From contig NZ_CP085530.1 in assembly GCF_020616155.1 (NCBI RefSeq), positions 1,301,501 to 1,365,500 on the forward strand: a stretch of DNA of 64,000 nucleotides. Reading direction: 5' to 3'. Positions 63,849-64,000 of the stretch are shown here, one piece after another (position 1 is the stretch's first letter; every line of letters starts with the position of its first letter). The notes under the pieces were generated by a model that ran no database searches, was not told where the DNA came from, and was given only the letters and a program-made list of their open reading frames with translations. The position numbers were made by a program, and so were the translations under genes. This DNA is from Vogesella sp. XCS3. Its GTDB lineage: Bacteria > Pseudomonadota > Gammaproteobacteria > Burkholderiales > Chromobacteriaceae.

Positions 63849-64000
63849 ATGCGCGAACCGATACTGCTCACCCCCGGCCCGCTCACCACCAGCCTGGCCA
63901 CCAAAACCGCCATGCTCACCGACTGGGGTTCGTGGGATAGCCGCTTCAACCAGCTCACCGCCAGTGTATGCCACGACCTGCTGGCCATTGCCGGCGGCCA
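63849..64000 (+). CDS. phnW: 2-aminoethylphosphonate-pyruvate transaminase (N-terminal part)
   Basis: The first 50 codons are visible, with AAGGA upstream; the gene continues beyond the window. The start [34 protein letters not shown] matches PhnW, a PLP-dependent enzyme that transfers the amino group of 2-aminoethylphosphonate to pyruvate, giving phosphonoacetaldehyde and alanine. The next enzyme (phosphonatase PhnX, or PhnY/PhnA) would lie outside the window. Confidence 0.9.
   Translation, partial: MREPILLTPGPLTTSLATKTAMLTDWGSWDSRFNQLTASVCHDLLAIAGG

Overview
The window is GC-rich, densely coded DNA from a bacterial chromosome. Gene content (glnS, dadAX with lrp, hmuTUV, DUF1800/DUF1501 pair, several chemoreceptors, PHB-granule genes, a 2-aminoethylphosphonate cluster) and protein sequences suggest a betaproteobacterium, most likely order Neisseriales near Chromobacteriaceae (Vogesella/Chromobacterium-like). 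The taxon is an inference; no rRNA lies in the window. No insertion sequence, prophage, integrase or CRISPR array was seen.

Layout. 2-4082: three-gene operon with a caspase-like/DUF4384 protein (truncated by the window edge), a small secreted protein and a TPR-CHAT protease-like lipoprotein. 4261-11673: SulP anion transporter, polyphosphate kinase 2, glnS, ushA and a Tat-type dienelactone-hydrolase-like protein. 11792-15896: chemoreceptor, DUF192 protein, M28 peptidase homologue with an altered active-site residue, TMEM175-like channel. 16072-19688: PHB depolymerase, phasin-like protein, AraC regulator and DMT exporter. 19782-20142: tRNA-Ala/Glu/Ala operon with its promoter and terminator. 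20218-25066: AhpD-like protein and AraC regulator, a GAF-ribA-His-rich operon and a patatin-like protein. 25061-32387: six-PAS histidine kinase translationally coupled to a REC-GGDEF-EAL protein and a second response regulator, plus a membrane diguanylate cyclase. 32650-37862: dadA-dadX with divergent lrp, a phosphopantetheinyl transferase and an ammonium transporter behind a sigma54-type promoter. 37960-43972: complete heme uptake operon (hemP-hmuR-hmuS-hmuTUV) behind a Fur-type promoter. 44051-48810: ParD-like/map pair with a palindromic operator, two chemoreceptors and a YbaK-type deacylase. 49156-53600: gmhA and thiBPQ under a TPP riboswitch. 53718-57838: DUF1800/DUF1501 pair and a methyltransferase. 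58105-58346: a 22-codon mini-ORF and tRNA-Thr. 58462-64000: 2-aminoethylphosphonate uptake/degradation cluster (phnF, phnS, a PhnZ-like HD oxygenase, phnT, phnU, phnW), running off the right edge.

The most unusual signal is not a gene. A short word, GTTGGCCGCA (extended form AAGGTTGGCCGCA), is scattered through the whole window on both strands. I count 38 copies of the 10-mer by eye, where base composition alone predicts fewer than one. It occurs in all three reading frames inside genes and is prominent between genes, where two inverted pairs form a terminator hairpin and a perfect palindrome. This is the pattern of Neisseriaceae DNA uptake sequences, but the word is different and I saw no copy of the canonical Neisseria word. 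I propose it as a candidate DNA-uptake-sequence-like element of this lineage.
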